Shown here piece after piece: positions 1-6,887 of a stretch of DNA of 15,003 nucleotides. Where the stretch lies: assembly GCA_018663485.1 (NCBI GenBank), contig JABJQI010000126.1:1-15003 (forward strand), read 5' to 3'. Each line of letters starts with the position of its first letter. The first letter of the stretch is position 1. The notes beneath the pieces are model-generated. The model searched no databases. It saw nothing but the letters and a program-made list of their open reading frames with translations, and had not been told where the DNA came from. This DNA comes from Opitutia bacterium (lineage in GTDB: Bacteria > Verrucomicrobiota > Verrucomicrobiia > Opitutales > Coraliomargaritaceae). The translations under genes were made by a program, and so were the position numbers.

Positions 1-1
1 C

Positions 2-856
2 TTCACCCAAACAGGCGATGTTGACCTCGCGCATGAGATACCAGGAAAAGCGCGCTTCCGCATGAACCTGTTTAAAAACAGCTGGGGCATGGCCTCCGTC
101 CTGCGCCAGATTCCGTCGCAAATTTCCAGCATCGACGAGCTCGACTTACCCGTCGCATTGAAGGCGATCGCCACTTACCAAAACGGCTTGGTGCTCGTCA
201 CGGGGCCGACTGGCAATGGCAAGTCAACGACACTTGCGGCCATTATCAATCACATCAACGAAACCTCGCAGAAGCAAATTATCACACTCGAAGATCCGGT
301 CGAATTTGCTCATGACGATAAAAACAGTACCATTATTCACCGTGAAGTGGGCGAGCACACGCGCTCTTTCAGCGCCGGACTCAAGGGTGCGATGCGCGCC
401 GACCCCGATGTCATTTTGATTGGCGAAATGCGCGATATGGAAACCATTCGCCTGGCACTCAATTGCGCAGCAATGGGCATGCTGGTTTTTGCCACACTGC
501 ATACCAACAATGCCACCAAGACGGTAGATCGCATCATTGATGCTTTCCCTGCCGACGAACAAAATCAAATCCGCATCATGCTCGCTGAGACCCTTCGCGG
601 CATCGTCTCGCAACTATTATGCCAGAAGAAAAACGGCGGTCGTATCGCCGTGCATGAGATCCTACTCACACATGGCGCACTGCCAAACTGCATTCGCACT
701 CACTCGCTCTCCAATATTCGCAACATCATCGACCAAAACCGAGACCAAGGCATGATCTCGATGGATGCTTCACTCAGCAAATTACTGGAAGCAGGTCTGA
801 TCACCCAAGAGGAGGCCTACATGAAGGCGATCGATAAAACCCGTTTCACCGCTTAA
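2..856 (+). CDS. pilT: PilT/PilU-family type IV pilus retraction ATPase (5'-truncated by window edge)
   Basis: This is a secretion-type hexameric ATPase that would power type IV pilus retraction at the inner-membrane base of the pilus. The frame is open to the window edge, so the true start lies upstream; 284 residues are visible. The first ones (an IPGKARFR-like stretch before the ATG at 62) match the end of the PilT N-terminal domain, so that ATG is internal. Visible landmarks are the Walker A GPTGNGKST (203-229), the Asp-box region ending in LEDPVEF, the Walker B segment DPDVILIGEMRD whose GEMRD lies at 422-436, and the His-box TLHTNNA. The C-terminal NIRNII resembles the PilT AIRNLI signature. 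Family identity is secure. PilT versus PilU or another paralogue cannot be settled, because these lineages often carry several copies and no other pilus gene is in view. Confidence 0.9.
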   Translation, partial: FTQTGDVDLAHEIPGKARFRMNLFKNSWGMASVLRQIPSQISSIDELDLPVALKAIATYQNGLVLVTGPTGNGKSTTLAAIINHINETSQKQIITLEDPVEFAHDDKNSTIIHREVGEHTRSFSAGLKGAMRADPDVILIGEMRDMETIRLALNCAAMGMLVFATLHTNNATKTVDRIIDAFPADEQNQIRIMLAETLRGIVSQLLCQKKNGGRIAVHEILLTHGALPNCIRTHSLSNIRNIIDQNRDQGMISMDASLSKLLEAGLITQEEAYMKAIDKTRFTA

Positions 857-895
857 GCAGATCAATTGCATGTATTTACTTGCAGACTCGCACCA

Positions 896-1264
896 ATGAA
901 AAAAATTAAAGCACTTATTTATGCCACCCTCGGTGCCATGATGAGTATCAGCGCCGTTCGACAGCAGAACTATCTAATGGCTGCAGGCATCGTATTTTTC
1001 GTCGCCTGTGCCATCGGCGTCACACTCAACTCAATCGGACGACTACAAATCACCTGGGACGAAATTGGCGTCACACTGCGTAAAAAGCCTAAACCTCCGA
1101 TCCTGTTGCAATGGTCTGACATGCAGAAGCTCAAAGTCGATCACCTCGGCTATCACATCCAGACACGACAAACCAATTTTCGTATCAGTAAAGACAAGAT
1201 GCCCAAGGAGCTGTTAAAGAAAGTCCGTGCCAGTATCCGACAGAACAGAGCAATTTCGATTTAA
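896..1264 (+). CDS. Small membrane protein of unknown function with a possible PH-like cytoplasmic domain
   Basis: I do not recognise this 122-residue protein. Two hydrophobic segments (about residues 6-20 and 27-44) suggest a membrane hairpin. They are followed by about 75 residues of alternating hydrophobic/charged pattern (GRLQITWDEIGVTL, LLQWSDMQKLKV) and a basic C-terminal helix. This layout recalls small bacterial proteins with two helices and a PH-like (bPH/YcxB-type) beta domain, but that is only a shape resemblance. The ATG at 896 is preferred over an in-frame TTG at 866 because it puts MKKIKA directly before the first hydrophobic segment. It starts 39 bp after the pilT stop, so co-transcription is possible, and ends only 15 bp from the convergent tcdA. 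Confidence 0.65.
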   Translation: MKKIKALIYATLGAMMSISAVRQQNYLMAAGIVFFVACAIGVTLNSIGRLQITWDEIGVTLRKKPKPPILLQWSDMQKLKVDHLGYHIQTRQTNFRISKDKMPKELLKKVRASIRQNRAISI

Positions 1265-1279
1265 ATTGGTCGCGGCGTT

Positions 1280-2074
1280 TTACTCAGATGTGGCCGAGCG
1301 GTTGCCTATCGCGATCTGTTTCACCACCTCAGCGGCGAGAAAAAAACCGAATGTTCCAGTCAAATAGGTAGCAGATCCAAACCCCTGATCGCAATTTAGA
1401 CGGTAATCAGCGCCAGTCTCGCGCTCACAAGACATAGAGCCATCCTCCTGGGGAAATAAAGGCAACTCGTCTGTAAACACACAATCGACCTTAAACTTCT
1501 GCCGCTTAAACATCGGAAAGCCAAAATCGCGACGCAGCGTCTTACGCACTTGCAGTAGCAACGGGTCGTTAATCGAGCGAGCCAAATCTGCGACCTGAAT
1601 CCTTGACGGATCAATACGCCCACCCGCACCCCCACAGGTAATTAATTTCAAGCCACGCTTGCGCGCCTCCGCAATCAATAGGCATTTATACTTCGTGGCA
1701 TCGATCGCATCGATAATGTAGTCGAAGGTCGGTGCCAACAAACGATCCATCGAGGACTCCGTCAAAAAACATTCCTCGACCGTCACCACGCAACGCGGCG
1801 AGATCTTTGCCACACGCTCGGCCAGTAATACCGCTTTTGAGCGACCAATCGTCCCATCCAAGGCATGCAGCTGGCGATTCACATTGCTTAAGCAGACCTC
1901 GTCCATATCCACCAGCGTCAACTTGCCAATCCCAGTGCGCGCCAAAGCCTCCACCGCCCACGAACCGACTCCGCCCAAGCCAATCACGCAGACATGCGCC
2001 CCCGAAAGGCGTTTTAACCCATCGACTCCATACAAGCGCCCAATCGCGCCGAATCGTGCTTCATAATCTGGCAT
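1280..2074 (-). CDS. tcdA: tRNA threonylcarbamoyladenosine dehydratase
   Basis: TcdA (CsdL/YgdL) is an E1-like enzyme. It uses ATP to cyclise N6-threonylcarbamoyladenosine at tRNA position 37 to the ct6A form, working in the cytoplasm downstream of the Tsa proteins. The 264-residue product is close to the usual family length. It shows the opening RFGAIGRLYGVDGLKRL, the nucleotide-binding loop GLGGVGSW (residues 32-39), the E1-like NVNRQL segment (about 64-69), DAIDATKYKCLL and a GGAGGRIDPSRI stretch. The in-frame ATG at 2125 would add 17 residues unlike any TcdA N-terminus and would run into the heptad repeat region, so the ATG at 2074 is chosen. No Shine-Dalgarno is visible. It is divergent from the NIF3 gene, and no sulfur-transfer partner (csdA/csdE) lies nearby. 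Confidence 0.9.
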   Translation of the reverse strand: MPDYEARFGAIGRLYGVDGLKRLSGAHVCVIGLGGVGSWAVEALARTGIGKLTLVDMDEVCLSNVNRQLHALDGTIGRSKAVLLAERVAKISPRCVVTVEECFLTESSMDRLLAPTFDYIIDAIDATKYKCLLIAEARKRGLKLITCGGAGGRIDPSRIQVADLARSINDPLLLQVRKTLRRDFGFPMFKRQKFKVDCVFTDELPLFPQEDGSMSCERETGADYRLNCDQGFGSATYLTGTFGFFLAAEVVKQIAIGNRSATSE

Positions 2075-2123
2075 CGCAGAGGAATTAGAAGATCGTCCCC
2101 GGAATGAGAAGCAAAATAACCCC

Positions 2124-2169
2124 AACTTTCCACTTTCCGATCTTCACTATTCCCCATTCCCCATTCACT
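2124..2169 (+). repeat. Degenerate 7-bp tandem repeat array
   Basis: Pyrimidine-rich heptads run without interruption up to the first candidate ATG of the NIF3 gene: AACTTTC at 2124 and CACTTTC at 2131, then one 8-bp variant at 2138, ACTATTC at 2146 and CCCATTC twice at 2153 and 2160. The array lies between two divergent genes, so it would fall in the leader or promoter of one or both. Similar heptads occur at 6842-6869 and, inverted, at 13242-13290. Confidence 0.7.
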
Positions 2170-2184
2170 ATGCGCCCCATGCCA

Positions 2185-2937
2185 ATGCTTTCCGATATCG
2201 TCGCCTTCTGTGATACACGCACCCGCCGAGCCGAAATCAAAGACTTCTCTGGTTCCTACAACGGCCTACAAGTCGAGAATAACGGCGAAGTTACCAAGGT
2301 CGGTGCTGCCGTTGATGCAGGTCAAATCCCTTTTGAACAAGCCATCGGCGCCGGGGTCGATTTTTTGATCTGCCATCACGGATTGTTTTGGACTACACCG
2401 ATTCCACTCATTGGCAGCAGCCATAAGAAGGTAAAAACCGCTCTCGACGGCAATCTCGCCGTCTATGGCGCCCACCTTCCGCTCGACTGCCACCCCGAAA
2501 TTGGCAACAACGCTCTACTCGCCAAGGCCCTCGGGCTCGCCAAAACCGGCGGTTTCGTCCCCTACGAAGGCAACGATGTGGCCACCATCACCGCTGGCCC
2601 CGAAGGTGGACGGCATGAGCTCGCGACCAAACTCAAGGCGCTATTCCCCGACACTTATCAAGCCATCGAATACGGCAGCGAACAGCCCCAACGCATCGCA
2701 ATCCTCACTGGCAGCGGGCAAAGCGCGGTTGATCAACTCCAAGCGAATAAAATCGACACTCTTATTACCGGCGAGCTTCGGCAGCATCACTTCAATATGG
2801 CACAAGAGCTCGGGCTCAATCTTTACCCCTGCGGCCACTACGCCACTGAGGTTTTTGGCGTCACAGCCCTTGCCCAAGAAGTCGCCGAGCAATTTGGCCT
2901 CGAATGGACTTTTATCAAAACGCCCTGTTTACTGTAA
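2185..2937 (+). CDS. NIF3/DUF34-family dinuclear metal-binding protein (YbgI-like)
   Basis: This is a member of the widespread NIF3-like (DUF34, YbgI) family. Family structures are toroidal hexamers with two metal ions per active site; the physiological reaction is not agreed. Counting from the ATG at 2185 (250 residues), all expected metal ligands are present: the adjacent pair H64-H65 in ICHHGLFW, D101 in LPLDCHPE, and H218 and E222 in GHYATEVFG. The signature YNGLQVE occurs at residues 25-31. In-frame ATGs at 2170 and 2179 are also possible starts. The ATG at 2104 is unlikely because it would translate the heptad repeat. The gene lies 56 bp upstream of aroQ on the same strand, so it is probably the first gene of a nif3-aroQ-SWIB transcript. 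No pathway link to aroQ is implied. Confidence 0.9.
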   Translation: MLSDIVAFCDTRTRRAEIKDFSGSYNGLQVENNGEVTKVGAAVDAGQIPFEQAIGAGVDFLICHHGLFWTTPIPLIGSSHKKVKTALDGNLAVYGAHLPLDCHPEIGNNALLAKALGLAKTGGFVPYEGNDVATITAGPEGGRHELATKLKALFPDTYQAIEYGSEQPQRIAILTGSGQSAVDQLQANKIDTLITGELRQHHFNMAQELGLNLYPCGHYATEVFGVTALAQEVAEQFGLEWTFIKTPCLL

Positions 2938-2993
2938 TGTAGATTGCCAAGTCACTCAAAGTTCTATTTGCTTCAACCAATTCTTTTTAATTA

Positions 2994-3428
2994 ATGAAAC
3001 GCATCGTCATCATCAACGGCCCCAATTTGGATCGACTCGGTAAACGCGAACCATCCATCTACGGTGATCAAACACTCACTGACCTTGAAAACCTCATCAC
3101 CGATGAGGCTGCTGAGCTTGGCGTAGAAGTGCAATTTTACCAATCCAACCACGAAGGCTTCATCATTGATGAGATCGGCGAATTAGCGGACTCCGAAGTC
3201 TTTGGCTTGATTATCAATCCTGGTGCACTTACGCACACCAGCCTCGGCCTGCGCGACGCATTGGCAGGCAGCGACTTGCCCGTGATCGAGGTGCACATCA
3301 GCAATATTTACAAACGTGAGGCCATCCGCCATCACTCCATGACAGCGGAAACCTGTATCGGCGTCATCTCTGGCCTCGGCTTCGATGGCTACGTAGCCGC
3401 ACTTAAACATTTATCCAAACTCGATTAA
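2994..3428 (+). CDS. aroQ: Type II 3-dehydroquinate dehydratase
   Basis: AroQ catalyses the third step of the shikimate pathway, the reversible dehydration of 3-dehydroquinate to 3-dehydroshikimate, as a cytoplasmic dodecamer in the type II family. The 144-residue length is typical. The sequence carries the N-terminal signature NGPNLDRLGKREPSIYG with the catalytic tyrosine at Y23, the substrate-loop arginine R18, INPGALTHTS with the anionic-substrate contacts, and EVHISNIYKRE followed by RHHS. Start choice is unambiguous (MKRIVIINGPNL), with an AT-rich, Shine-Dalgarno-free leader. It sits between the NIF3 gene and the SWIB gene on the same strand with gaps of about 60 bp. No other shikimate gene is in the window. 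Confidence 0.96.
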   Translation: MKRIVIINGPNLDRLGKREPSIYGDQTLTDLENLITDEAAELGVEVQFYQSNHEGFIIDEIGELADSEVFGLIINPGALTHTSLGLRDALAGSDLPVIEVHISNIYKREAIRHHSMTAETCIGVISGLGFDGYVAALKHLSKLD

Positions 3429-3461
3429 TTGGATCGTTACACTTCACCTCAACAAAATAAA

Positions 3462-3486
3462 CCAACCAACAAACAAACAAACAAAA
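3462..3486 (+). repeat. Short tetranucleotide repeat in a G-free leader
   Basis: CCAA occurs twice and then CAAA three times plus a final CAAAA, a run ending 5 bases before the SWIB start codon. The plus strand has no G from 3437 to 3493, about 55 bases, so the 5' leader should be essentially unstructured and contains no Shine-Dalgarno. Such tracts can vary in length by slippage, but only one copy is seen here. Confidence 0.7.
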
Positions 3487-3491
3487 CTATT

Positions 3492-3821
3492 ATGGCTGAA
3501 GAACCAAAAGGACTGAACAAACCAGTAACCCTCAAAGCAGATCTCGCAGCATTCTTGGGAGCCTCTGCGCTGCCACGCACAGAGATTACCAAAAATCTCT
3601 GGGACTACATCAAAAAGAACGGCCTCCAAACAAAGACCGAGAACGGCGCACCTGAAAACGCAGGGAAATACATCGTCACTGATGCAAAATTGCTCACTAT
3701 TTTTCGCCACACCAACTCAACTAGCAAATCTGGCAAGGTAACTGACTTGCGCAACATCAAGGAAGGCCAGACTATCAACATGATGCAAATGGCTGCAGTA
3801 GTCGGCGCCAACGTTGAGTAA
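3492..3821 (+). CDS. Stand-alone SWIB/MDM2-domain protein
   Basis: The 109-residue product is essentially one SWIB domain: LNKPVTLKADLAAFLGASALPRTEITKNLWDYIKKNGLQ near the N-terminus, then the KYIVTDAKLLTIF core and a C-terminal helix ending MMQMAAVVGANVE. In eukaryotes SWIB domains occur in BAF60-type subunits of SWI/SNF remodellers and in MDM2. In bacteria they are best known from chlamydiae, where some are fused to topoisomerase I, and from related phyla. A chromatin or DNA-topology role is an inference. The ATG at 3492 is chosen because an in-frame TTG at 3429 would translate the repeat-rich leader. It lies 63 bp after aroQ and ends in a strong terminator. A SNF2 ATPase gene lies tail to tail downstream. 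Confidence 0.92.
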   Translation: MAEEPKGLNKPVTLKADLAAFLGASALPRTEITKNLWDYIKKNGLQTKTENGAPENAGKYIVTDAKLLTIFRHTNSTSKSGKVTDLRNIKEGQTINMMQMAAVVGANVE

Positions 3822-3852
3822 GCTACCCATTAAACACAATTAACCGCTTTAC

Positions 3853-3888
3853 TACGGCTGCCTCTACACAGAGGTAGCCGTATTTGTG
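3853..3888 (+). terminator. Rho-independent terminator of the nif3-aroQ-SWIB run
   Basis: A 13-bp stem (3853-3865 with 3870-3882, one G-T wobble) closes an ACAC tetraloop and is followed by a short T-rich tail (TTTGTG). It begins 31 bases after the SWIB stop codon. The T-rich side lies on the plus strand, so it mainly serves the SWIB transcript rather than the convergent SNF2 gene. Confidence 0.85.
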
Positions 3889-3986
3889 TAAGGTAGGAGC
3901 AAGTGAGTTACGCTCTACGCAACACTAGCATTGGCTAAATATGACGAATATAGAAAGCTAAGTCATTACAAACACTAATCACTTTC

Positions 3987-4007
3987 AGGTCTCCAGCCAC
4001 AAGACCT
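3987..4007 (-). other. Short inverted repeat just past the SNF2 gene stop
   Basis: AGGTCT at 3987-3992 and AGACCT at 4002-4007 form a 6-bp stem with a 9-base loop, starting 9 bases beyond the end of the minus-strand SNF2 gene. No T-tract follows on the minus strand, so this is at best a weak 3'-end structure. Confidence 0.25.
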
Positions 4008-4015
4008 CTGAGCTC

Positions 4016-6592
4016 TCAAGAATCAGGCGGCAACAACTTCGCCAACTCCTCCAAATCAGTAAAGTGCTCACGTAAATCCTTCGCGCTTCCGAGGTTCCCC
4101 AAAGTACTCTCAAACAGCTCGCGCTTCTCGGTCTTCAAATGCTGAATACGCTCCTCGATTGTGCCTTGCGTGATCATACGATACACGAATACCCGCTTAC
4201 GCTGACCGATCCGGTGCACGCGATCCACCGCTTGACTCTCCACCGCAGGATTCCACCACGGGTCAAGTAAGAAGACATAATCCGCAGCGTGCAGAGTAAT
4301 CCCTGTACCACCAGCTCGCAGACTCACCAAAATAACGGCAGGCCCCTTCTTATTCTGAAAAGTCTCCACTGGCTTTGAGCGATTCTTTGTATCTCCGTTC
4401 AACTCCAACAGCTCCACATCAGGGAACTGTTCATTAATCAACGGCTTCACTCGCTTGAGCAGCTTCAAGAACTGACTAAAAATCACTACCTTACGCGCAC
4501 CTGTCCCCGTCAAAGCTTCACCCAGTTTGGTGAGCAACATCTGAATCTTACCGCTTTGCATCGGCTCGATATTCAGATCAGGGATTAAGCCAGGATCGCA
4601 ACAAGCTTGCCGCAAGCGAGTCAATAGCGTGAAGAAATTCATTGAGTTCGACTGCATCGCTACCTGTAAATCGTCACCCATTTGCTCACGTCCCTGATTA
4701 AGTAATCCATCATAAGGCTGACGCTGCATCTCAGTAATCGGACAAATCAAATCCATCTCAACTTTTGGTGGCAGATCTTTGCCGACCTTGTCTTTCTTGC
4801 GACGCAGCAAGAACGGCGCGATCTGTTTACCCAGGGTTTGCTCCAACGTCTTGCGCACCGAAATGTCAGGCGAAATCGCTGCATCTTCAAAGCGACGACG
4901 CGAGCCTAACAAACCTGGCATAATGAAGCGAAACAAGGTCCACACATCGAGCAATCGATTCTCAATCGGCGTGCCCGTTAGCGCGAGGCGGCACTCAGCA
5001 CGGATCGCACAACAAGCATGCGTCACCTTCGCTTCGGGATTCTTAATCTGCTGCGCCTCATCGAGCACTGCATAGCCGAACTCGGTGCCTTCCAATAAAT
5101 GCTTATGCCGTCGCAATTGCGTATAACTAGCGATCCACAACTTCGGTTCATGTCTCGACGCCCCCTCAAACGTTTCGACGCTGCGCAAAACCGCTGTATT
5201 CAAATGTGGATACCACTGCTTCACCTCATTCTCCCAAACCGGCACCACACTCGCAGGGCAGACGATTAAACTATCCTTATCCTCAAACGGATAGGCGTTC
5301 AACAGCGTCAGGACCTGCAGCGTTTTGCCCAAGCCCATCTCATCCGCCAACAAACCATGGCAGTTTTGCGCACGCAAGTTTGCCATCCAACGCACACCAT
5401 GCGCCTGATACGGACGTAGGAAATTAGGCAATGCCACTGCAGTAGGATCCGATGCCAACGGCTCCCCCAACTCAGCCTGTTTGGGCTCTAGCGTCGCCCG
5501 CCACTCTTGCAGCTCTTGCTCCAAGTCTAGTTCCGCACCACGCTCGCCAAACAGCGAAAACACCATATAACGCGGCCAAGTTTGCGCTTCTTCCGATCTG
5601 GAAGCCGCTGCCACGCGCCACTCCGCTAGCGCCGTAGTCTGCTCGTCGGCAATCTGCACCAAGCCGAGCCCCTTTACAATATGCGTTCCACGCCCCGCCT
5701 TTGCCAAGCACTCCGCATCTTCAGGATCAAGCCAACGCTTGCCCAACTTAAAGCGCCAATCCACACGCATATTAGCCTTCCCAGCCGATTCGACGCGGCC
5801 GACAATCTTCACCTGCTTCACGCCCTCTGCCAAGCTTTGCGCATCCAAATCGAGATCTAGATCGCCAAAAATATTCTCCCAACGCCTACGGGTATGCGAG
5901 AAAAACGGCGCAATCCGCGCGGGGTCATGCATTAAAAAGTCATTCGGGTCGCGACGAAATGTAAATCCGACTTCCTTGGCCAACGCCGTCAAGCGCACCA
6001 ACATCTCGCGCTCCGCACTCGACATCTTGCCACCCTCGGCTTGAAACGCCGACTCACGTGAAAAATCAGCATTTACCCAATACGCCGTCATTCGCAGGCC
6101 CGTGCTAAGCCCCTCCAAACGCGGGGTCAATCGACGAGCCGGTGGCTCTTCAGGCTGCGTCGAGTTTAGTGTTGAGCTCTGTTGCTTAGCCAAGGCCGCT
6201 GCCACGATGGCGGCATCTTGCAGATCTGGCTTCGGCGTCGGCACATAGGGCAGCGGGTCGATCTCATCCGCGATCAACTCTTCGACCTCATACAACCCAC
6301 CGACGGCAACCGCATCGCCCATCGCATCATCCTCCGTCGAACAACGCACAATTGGCCCCTTTGGCCCCCACTCAACCACGACGTAGCAGGTATCTTTACG
6401 CGCAAAGGCGCAATTGATGATCACATCCTGATCCGCCAATTCGACGCCCGATATTTGGCCTTTCAGATAAATTTCGCGTCCCCACTGTAGTGCCTCTTTC
6501 GAGAAAAAAGTCTCCCAATCGAGTGCCACGTTTTCGAACCACACTTCAAGGGCGGCTTGATTATAAACACGACTGGATGCATGAGCAGACAT
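4016..6592 (-). CDS. SNF2-family DEAD/DEAH-type ATPase (RapA/HepA-like superfamily 2)
   Basis: This 858-residue protein is a SNF2 ATPase, a double-stranded-DNA translocase that remodels protein-DNA complexes. The catalytic half has FLRPYQAHGVRWM (391-403), motif I DEMGLGKT (417-424), motif Ia LIVCPASVV, motif II DEAQ (511-514), motif III LTGTP (538-542), motif IV KVVIFSQF (701-708) and motif VI QAVDRVHRIGQ (787-797), all intact. The N-terminal 110 residues (GREIYLKGQISGV ... VEWGPKGPIVRCS) resemble the region around SWIM zinc fingers of bacterial SNF2 proteins. The CxC and CxH ligands are missing, only C84 remaining. Residues 160-380 are a less conserved linker domain. A TATAAT-type promoter lies 20 bases upstream. 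Bacterial members act in transcription recycling or defence; no defence partners are nearby, so the role is open. Confidence 0.93.
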   Translation of the reverse strand: MSAHASSRVYNQAALEVWFENVALDWETFFSKEALQWGREIYLKGQISGVELADQDVIINCAFARKDTCYVVVEWGPKGPIVRCSTEDDAMGDAVAVGGLYEVEELIADEIDPLPYVPTPKPDLQDAAIVAAALAKQQSSTLNSTQPEEPPARRLTPRLEGLSTGLRMTAYWVNADFSRESAFQAEGGKMSSAEREMLVRLTALAKEVGFTFRRDPNDFLMHDPARIAPFFSHTRRRWENIFGDLDLDLDAQSLAEGVKQVKIVGRVESAGKANMRVDWRFKLGKRWLDPEDAECLAKAGRGTHIVKGLGLVQIADEQTTALAEWRVAAASRSEEAQTWPRYMVFSLFGERGAELDLEQELQEWRATLEPKQAELGEPLASDPTAVALPNFLRPYQAHGVRWMANLRAQNCHGLLADEMGLGKTLQVLTLLNAYPFEDKDSLIVCPASVVPVWENEVKQWYPHLNTAVLRSVETFEGASRHEPKLWIASYTQLRRHKHLLEGTEFGYAVLDEAQQIKNPEAKVTHACCAIRAECRLALTGTPIENRLLDVWTLFRFIMPGLLGSRRRFEDAAISPDISVRKTLEQTLGKQIAPFLLRRKKDKVGKDLPPKVEMDLICPITEMQRQPYDGLLNQGREQMGDDLQVAMQSNSMNFFTLLTRLRQACCDPGLIPDLNIEPMQSGKIQMLLTKLGEALTGTGARKVVIFSQFLKLLKRVKPLINEQFPDVELLELNGDTKNRSKPVETFQNKKGPAVILVSLRAGGTGITLHAADYVFLLDPWWNPAVESQAVDRVHRIGQRKRVFVYRMITQGTIEERIQHLKTEKRELFESTLGNLGSAKDLREHFTDLEELAKLLPPDS

Positions 6593-6612
6593 AGGGTGAT
6601 AATGAACCAGAT

Positions 6613-6642
6613 ATTATAGCTCTTTTAAAAACTTCGTCGCAA
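6613..6642 (-). promoter_or_regulatory. Sigma-70-type promoter for the SNF2 ATPase gene
   Basis: On the minus strand a perfect TATAAT (6613-6618) lies 18 bp downstream of TTGCGA (6637-6642, four of six matches to TTGACA). It predicts a 5' leader of roughly 15 bases before the ATG at 6592. This is the best housekeeping promoter match I found in the window. The 295-bp gap between 6592 and 6888 otherwise holds the candidate queA promoter, a heptad repeat and two GCTAGC palindromes (6688-6693, 6706-6711). Confidence 0.6.
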
Positions 6643-6806
6643 GGACATTTGCGGTGATTGATTAAAATGGCTGTTGTTCTTTGCTCAGCTAGCTCAGCAG
6701 CCTGTGCTAGCCTTAAAAGACTGCCAAAAGTCGCCAACACGCTGGATTAAATCGACTAAGCGCACAGGCGCATCGTGACCACTCGAGCTAAGTACCCATC
6801 CATATT

Positions 6807-6836
6807 TTGAGGCCTGGCTGAATCAGTTTCCATAAA
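6807..6836 (+). promoter_or_regulatory. Possible sigma-70-type promoter for queA
   Basis: TTGAGG (6807-6812) and CATAAA (6831-6836) are spaced by 18 bp, each matching four of six consensus positions. A transcript would begin close to the heptad repeat at 6842, about 45 bases before the queA start. The match is weak and was found by eye. Confidence 0.3.
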
Positions 6837-6841
6837 AATAC

Positions 6842-6869
6842 AACTTCCCACTTCACACTTGCGGATTCC
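6842..6869 (+). repeat. Degenerate 7-bp tandem repeat upstream of queA
   Basis: Four consecutive heptads AACTTCC, CACTTCA, CACTTGC and GGATTCC lie 18 bases upstream of the queA start. They resemble those at 2124-2169 in sequence (AACTTTC, CACTTTC), unit length and position directly ahead of a start codon. Confidence 0.55.
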
Positions 6870-6887
6870 CCGTCTAAAAGCCTCTGA

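Noticed and set aside
2104..2184. The upstream ATG at 2104 as start of the NIF3 protein
   Set aside because: It would translate the heptad repeat into low-complexity sequence absent from the family; starts at 2170-2185 fit the homologous N-terminus.
2465..3043. A 192-codon plus-strand frame overlapping the NIF3 gene and aroQ start
   Set aside because: It is the +1 frame of a gene with intact metal ligands; its composition (Ser/Pro/Thr/Arg-rich) is typical of an out-of-frame shadow.
4016..6592. SNF2 ATPase as part of a phage-defence system such as DISARM
   Set aside because: No methyltransferase, DUF1998, phospholipase-D-like or other defence partner is adjacent; flanking genes are housekeeping.
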